From Gaiellasilicea sp963730405 (lineage in GTDB: Bacteria; Actinomycetota; Thermoleophilia; Gaiellales; Gaiellaceae): 64,000 nucleotides of DNA. The notes below the pieces were generated by a model. The model did no database searches and was not told where the DNA came from. It worked only from the letters and a program-made list of their open reading frames with translations. This document shows positions 60,280 to 64,000 of this stretch, in pieces (the stretch's first letter is position 1; the number at the start of each line of letters is the position of its first letter). The position numbers were made by a program, and so were the translations under genes. The DNA is taken from positions 1 to 64,000 of the forward strand of contig CAVSRW010000013.1 in NCBI GenBank assembly GCA_963730405.1. Reading direction: 5' to 3'.

Positions 60280-60644
60280 TCAGGGCCAGGCGGGCGGGCG
60301 CGGCGCCTCAGCCTCGATCCCGCTCCAATCGTCCCGCGGCGGCGAGAAGACGTCCACGACCACTGCGCCCTCCGGGCCGGCGGTCGCCGAGTGCGGCGAC
60401 TCGGAGGCGATCCGCCAGATCCCGCCCGGACCGACCTCCGCTCCTCCTCGCCGACGCGGAAATTGAGCTCCCCCTGGAGCACCATCCCGAACTGCTCGTT
60501 GACATGGCGATGCTCCGGGAGCTCGGCGCCCGGCTCGATCTCGACCACCGCCAGCGTCAGCCGCTCTCCGTGCACCGCCCGCGCCCGGTAGCCCGGCCAC
60601 AGCTGCTGCGGCGGGATCGAGGCGAGGTCGTCGAAGTCGGTCAC
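60280..60644 (-). CDS. Cupin-domain protein (frameshifted)
   Basis: A small cupin of about 121 residues when corrected. The first cupin motif is PEHRHVNEQFGMVLQGELNF. After VGEEE near 60436-60442 one base is missing, and the next frame gives EVGPGGIWRIASESPHSATA and a normal ending. Two His and a Glu of the metal site are present in the first motif. Role unknown. TATCGT lies 8 nt before the GTG. Confidence 0.72.
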
Positions 60645-60794
60645 GGCGACCGACGATAACGCGTCGGCCGTCGTTCAAACCGCCCGTTCGGTCAGTTTCT
60701 CCGCCCGGCCCGGCCGGGAAGAACCGGTGCGGGGAGCGACGCGCCGCGGCGTGCGGCCCGCCGACGGCGCTCGCTTACCCCTCACGCGCCGCGG

Positions 60795-61364
60795 TCACTC
60801 GCCGGGCGCGGTCCAGAAGACGTAGTCGGTGCTGTAGGCGACCGCGATCGTGTTGCCCGGCGTGCAGGCTCCTTCCGGAGCAACGCCGCCGGACGAGTTC
60901 AGCCGCTGCACCCATGTCGTCCTGGCCAGCCGATCGCCGTCGGGACCAGCGGTCGTCACAGCCGCCTGGAGCAGGAGCGAGGCGATGTTCCCGGGTCCAC
61001 CAGGCACCGTCACCTTGCGCGCGGCCTCGACCGTGCTGCCGTCCTTGAACTCCCAGACGGGGCGGCCGCTGGCGAAGTTGAGGTAGTGGGTCCCACTCGC
61101 CTTCGGCACCTTGGCCGGCTCGTAGAGGTCGGCGACCGGATCCGAGAACAGCCAGGTGCCGTTCGCCTGGCAGGTGTAGTTCTGGCTGCCGGTCGCATGG
61201 ACCTCGAGGAAGGGGAAGCTCTCCGGGGCATATGTCCGCGGGTCGAGCGCGTCGCCCGGCTGCGTCTGCGGCACGGGCATCTGGGCGCCGTGGGCTGTGG
61301 CGCTCAGCGCGGCCACCACGGCCACGCAGGCGACGATGAGGCGAATGAGACGAGCAGTGTGCAT
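60795..61364 (-). CDS. Secreted DUF3455 protein
   Basis: A 189-residue exported protein with a signal peptide (LIVACVAVVAALSATAHG) and the DUF3455 pattern: LEVHATGSQNYTCQANGTW, a WEFKDGSTV segment, and LLLQAAVTT with TWVQRLNSSGGVAP. Two Cys could form a disulfide. Function is unknown. GGAGG precedes the ATG. Confidence 0.8.
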   Translation of the reverse strand: MHTARLIRLIVACVAVVAALSATAHGAQMPVPQTQPGDALDPRTYAPESFPFLEVHATGSQNYTCQANGTWLFSDPVADLYEPAKVPKASGTHYLNFASGRPVWEFKDGSTVEAARKVTVPGGPGNIASLLLQAAVTTAGPDGDRLARTTWVQRLNSSGGVAPEGACTPGNTIAVAYSTDYVFWTAPGE

Positions 61365-61506
61365 CGGTGGTCCTCCGTTCGGTTACGAGTGGTCGCGGAG
61401 GAGGCTAGGACGGCGCGTTCCCGGCGTCATCGGTGCCGGCTACCAGTCTTCTCGTGCCGCCTACCTAGGTAGAGCCCGCTGCCCGGCCGTCGCTTACGAT
61501 GCGCGC

Positions 61507-62007
61507 GTGGCGGGCGACGAGACGTTCGACGACGTGCTCGCCGCGAACGAGGCGTACGCGCACGGCTTCCGGCTGGCGGGCCTCGAGCCAAGTGCGGCCA
61601 AGGGTCTCGCCGTCCTCACCTGCATGGACTCGCGGATAGAGCCGCTCACGATGCTCGGGCTCGAGCCAGGCGACGCGAAGATCCTCCGCAACGCCGGCGC
61701 CCGGGTGACCGACGACGTCCTTCGCACGCTCGTGCTCGCGTCGTACCTGCTCGGCGTCGACCGAGCGATGATCGTCGCCCACACGAAGTGCCGGATGGCC
61801 GCGGGCGACGAGGACGACGTCCATGCCGCTGTCGCCGGCGCCGGCGGCCCCGACACCCGCAGTCTCGCTTTCCTCGTCGCCGCCGACCAGGAGCAGACCG
61901 TCCGCGAGGACGTGCAGCGCGTCCGCTCGTGGCCCTACCTGACCCGGCTGCGCGTCGGTGGCTTCCTCTACGACGTCGACACCGGCCGCCTCGCGCGGCT
62001 CTGCTGA
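61507..62007 (+). CDS. Beta-class carbonic anhydrase
   Basis: Interconverts CO2 and bicarbonate. The 166-residue protein has CMDSRI (Cys39, Asp41, Arg43) and AHTKC (His92, Cys95), which supply the zinc ligands and the catalytic Asp-Arg pair. This short form is common in actinobacteria. The GTG start has TACGAT 6 nt upstream and is probably leaderless. Confidence 0.92.
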   Translation: MAGDETFDDVLAANEAYAHGFRLAGLEPSAAKGLAVLTCMDSRIEPLTMLGLEPGDAKILRNAGARVTDDVLRTLVLASYLLGVDRAMIVAHTKCRMAAGDEDDVHAAVAGAGGPDTRSLAFLVAADQEQTVREDVQRVRSWPYLTRLRVGGFLYDVDTGRLARLC

Positions 62008-62028
62008 GCCGCGCGAGGCAGGCTCTGC

Positions 62029-62532
62029 TCAGCTCGACATCGAGCTGCCGGATTCGAGCAGCGTCTTCAGGTCGCTGAGGATCCAGAACCAGCCGCCGCC
62101 GCCCTGCTCGAGCGGAGCGACGCTCGCGACCTGGGCCGCGTGCTTCGGTGCGCCCTCGAGCTCGTGGGTCACCGTCAGCTGGGCGATCCCGGGAAGCTCG
62201 TCGGAGATCTCCCACGTCACGCGGGTGAAGCCCTCGGCGACGAGGTCGGGATCCCACGCCGCCCGCCACGTCTGGACGAGCCTGCGCGGCGGATCGGCCT
62301 CGATCACCTCTCCCTCGACGAGGAGCTCCGGCATCCCCATCGCCTGCGCGGCCTCGCCGGCCGTGGCGCGGTACTCGCCTCCGGGGCGCAGGTCGTACAC
62401 GCCGCGCCCGGGATAGCCGTACTGCTCGTTCCATTCGGGCTTGGTGATCGCGTCCCAGATCGCCTCCGGGGTCGCCTTGATGTAGACGCGGAAGACCTGC
62501 GTGGTCACCGCGGTCTCGGCCATCGTGCTCAT
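62029..62532 (-). CDS. SRPBCC / AHSA1-like protein
   Basis: A 167-residue START-like fold protein with the typical opening VFRVYIKATPEAIWDAITKPEW and the late GGGGWFWILSDLKTLLE helix. Such proteins bind hydrophobic ligands and often sit downstream of an ArsR regulator, as here with a 4-nt overlap (ATGA). The ligand is unknown. Confidence 0.85.
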   Translation of the reverse strand: MSTMAETAVTTQVFRVYIKATPEAIWDAITKPEWNEQYGYPGRGVYDLRPGGEYRATAGEAAQAMGMPELLVEGEVIEADPPRRLVQTWRAAWDPDLVAEGFTRVTWEISDELPGIAQLTVTHELEGAPKHAAQVASVAPLEQGGGGWFWILSDLKTLLESGSSMSS

Positions 62533-62849
62533 GCCGTTTCCTCCAGTTCCGTCTTGAGGTTCGCGAGCGCCGACACCTGACGCTCGGTGTACTTGTCGAT
62601 CCACCGATCGTGGATCAACCGGATCGGGACGGGGTTCAGGAAGTGCAGCTTCTCCCGGCCCGACCGCCGCGCGACGACGAGACCTGCGTCTTCGAGGACG
62701 CGGAGGTGCTTCATGACGCCGAAGCGGGTCATCTCCAGCTCCGACTCGAGCTCGGTCAGCGTGCGGCCGTCACGCTCGAAGAGCCGGTCGAGCAGGAAGC
62801 GCCGCGTCGGGTCGGCGAGCGCCTTGAACACACGGTCGTCGTCGGTCAC
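62529..62849 (-). CDS. ArsR-family transcriptional regulator
   Basis: A 106-residue winged-helix repressor: DRVFKALADPTRRFLLDRLF, then TLTELESELEMTRFGVMKHLRVLEDAGLV as the recognition helix region. It lacks the Cys metal-sensing motif of ArsR/SmtB sensors, which fits the class paired with SRPBCC proteins. The GTG at 62849 is chosen because TATTAT lies 7 nt upstream (leaderless); an upstream start would lie inside the promoter. Confidence 0.88.
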   Translation of the reverse strand: MTDDDRVFKALADPTRRFLLDRLFERDGRTLTELESELEMTRFGVMKHLRVLEDAGLVVARRSGREKLHFLNPVPIRLIHDRWIDKYTERQVSALANLKTELEETA

Positions 62850-62856
62850 GCTGCGA

Positions 62857-62886
62857 ATAATACGTGACCAAACAGTCACATGTCAA
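62857..62886 (-). promoter_or_regulatory. ArsR promoter with palindromic operator
   Basis: TTGACA (62886-62881) and TATTAT (62862-62857) are 18 bp apart on the minus strand. The spacer contains GTGAC-N6-GTCAC (62864-62879), a perfect inverted repeat well placed for autorepression and perhaps for control of the divergent aminotransferase gene. Confidence 0.75.
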
Positions 62887-62916
62887 ATCACCGCCCTCGG
62901 GCGTACGATCGTCGGC

Positions 62917-64000
62917 GTGACGACGACGTCCGACTCGGGCCGCTGGGAGGCGCTCGCCGCGGCGCGCACGCGGGGCGACGTGGGCGACGGGATCGCCTCC
63001 GTCCTGGCCCTCCTCGGCCGGCCCGACGTGATCTCCTTCGCCGGCGGCTTCCCCGATCCGGAGACGTTCCCGCGCGAGCGGATCTCCGCGCTGCTGCAGG
63101 AATTCGCGGCCGCAGGTGAGCTGAGCGCGTTCCAATACGCGCCGACGCGCGGTCTGGCCGGCCCGCTCGATGCGTTCGCAGACCGGCTGGAGCGGCTGCA
63201 GGGCCGCAGGCCCGCCGACGACGAGCTCGTGATCACGAGCGGCGCGATCGAGGCGCTCGAGCTGATCGGGAAGTCCTTCCTCGACACCGGCGACGTCGTG
63301 GTCGTCGAGGCGCCCACCTATCTGGGCGCGATCCAGGCGTTCCGCAGCTTCGAGGCCACACTCGTCTCGGTCCCGCTCGACGGGCACGGGCTCGACGTCG
63401 ACGCGCTCCAGCGGAAGCTCGCGGGCGGTGTGCGCCCCAAGCTCGTCTACACGATCCCCGACCACCAGAACCCCGCCGGGGTCAGCCTCGCGGCCGAACG
63501 GCGCACGCCCCTGGTCGAGCTGGCACGCCACTACGGGTTCCTGATCGTCGAGGACGTCGCCTACCGCGAGCTCGGCTTCAGCGACGACGCGCTCCCGAGC
63601 CTGTGGAGCCTGGGGCCGGACGTCGTCGTCCAGACGGGAACCACCTCGAAGACGTTCTGCCCCGGTGTGCGGCTCGGGTGGGCAGCCGCCCCGGCGGAGA
63701 TCGCCGCGCGGCTCGTCTCTGCCAAGCAGCTCACCGATCAGTGCGCGGGCGCGCTCGGGCAGCGGCTCTTCGAGGAGTCGGCCCGGCGCGGCTGGATCGA
63801 CGAGCAGCTGACCCGATCGCGGGCGCTGTACCGGCGGAAGGGCGAACGGCTGCTGGCCGCGCTCGAGCGCTCGCTGCCCGACGGGACGTCCTGGACGCGG
63901 CCGGAGGGCGGCTTCTTCTCCTGGCTGACGCTTCCGCCCGGCACGGACGCGGTCGACCTGGCGGCGCGGGCGGCGGAGCACGGCGTCGGCATCGTCCCGG
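62917..64000 (+). CDS. PLP-dependent aminotransferase class I/II (partial, runs off the window)
   Basis: 361 codons of a fold type I aminotransferase of the 2-aminoadipate/LysN-like group, cut by the window end. Visible: SFAGGFPDPETFP, QYAPTRGLAGPL, the cofactor-binding SGAIEALELIGKSF, YTIPDHQNPAGVSL, and the Schiff-base Lys in GTTSKTFCPGVRLGW. It has no N-terminal GntR domain. The GTG start lies 7 nt after TACGAT. Substrate unknown. Confidence 0.88.
   Translation, partial: MTTTSDSGRWEALAAARTRGDVGDGIASVLALLGRPDVISFAGGFPDPETFPRERISALLQEFAAAGELSAFQYAPTRGLAGPLDAFADRLERLQGRRPADDELVITSGAIEALELIGKSFLDTGDVVVVEAPTYLGAIQAFRSFEATLVSVPLDGHGLDVDALQRKLAGGVRPKLVYTIPDHQNPAGVSLAAERRTPLVELARHYGFLIVEDVAYRELGFSDDALPSLWSLGPDVVVQTGTTSKTFCPGVRLGWAAAPAEIAARLVSAKQLTDQCAGALGQRLFEESARRGWIDEQLTRSRALYRRKGERLLAALERSLPDGTSWTRPEGGFFSWLTLPPGTDAVDLAARAAEHGVGIVP

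Overview
The window is a 64 kb stretch of very GC-rich (about 70% by eye) bacterial chromosome with tightly packed genes and almost no intergenic space. No gene-free stretch exceeds about 300 bases. The source looks like an actinomycete-type Actinomycetota. The block mihF-gmk-rpoZ-coaBC, with the actinobacterial integration host factor, is the clearest phylogenetic sign. Gene style (TgpA/DUF58/MoxR cluster, many TANNNT -10 boxes directly before start codons) fits a deep branch such as Thermoleophilia, but that finer placement is inference. No 16S rRNA, prophage, insertion sequence or CRISPR array is present.

Layout. 0-18 kb (mostly minus strand) is the conserved translation and RNA-processing neighbourhood, read from high to low coordinates: dtd, EamA transporter, rimP-nusA-ylxR-infB, DUF503-rbfA-nrnA-truB-ribF, a NodIJ-like ABC exporter, then rpsO-pnp. 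It is interrupted by two plus-strand genes: a diguanylate cyclase and a gamma-glutamyltransferase. 17.3-18.1 kb holds a broken pilB-type ATPase. 18.1-23.5 kb is a TPR / nucleotidyltransferase / transglutaminase (TgpA-like) / DUF58 / MoxR operon. 23.5-34.3 kb is one long metabolic and housekeeping run: pyrR-pyrB-pyrC-carA-carB-pyrK-pyrD (de novo UMP synthesis), then mihF-gmk-rpoZ-coaBC with its own promoter. 34.3-37.9 kb has a DUF2007 protein, RNase Z, a LexA-controlled LysM protein and a DgcN/DgcA-like pair.

37.9-64 kb is accessory: tandem secreted M43 metalloproteases, tRNA-Arg(CCG), a beta-propeller ScyD-like protein, small membrane proteins, transporters (MFS, CorA), a HerA-like ATPase next to a nuclease-like lipoprotein and a patatin, a HIT protein, tRNA-Gly(CCC), an orphan Flp pilin, a sulfatase, carbonic anhydrase, an ArsR/SRPBCC pair and an aminotransferase cut by the window end. 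Between 54 and 61 kb most genes carry one or two apparent frameshifts, so either the assembly is poor there or the region is decaying.

The most interesting signals are regulatory and structural: mutually exclusive hairpins between rpsO and pnp, a PyrR-binding hexaloop hairpin that buries the pyrR ribosome binding site, a terminator-like hairpin just before rimP, two LexA boxes over a leaderless LysM gene, widespread leaderless promoter geometry, and an identical 22-bp palindrome-containing element lying in frame in linkers of two unrelated proteins (CoaBC and the HerA-like ATPase).
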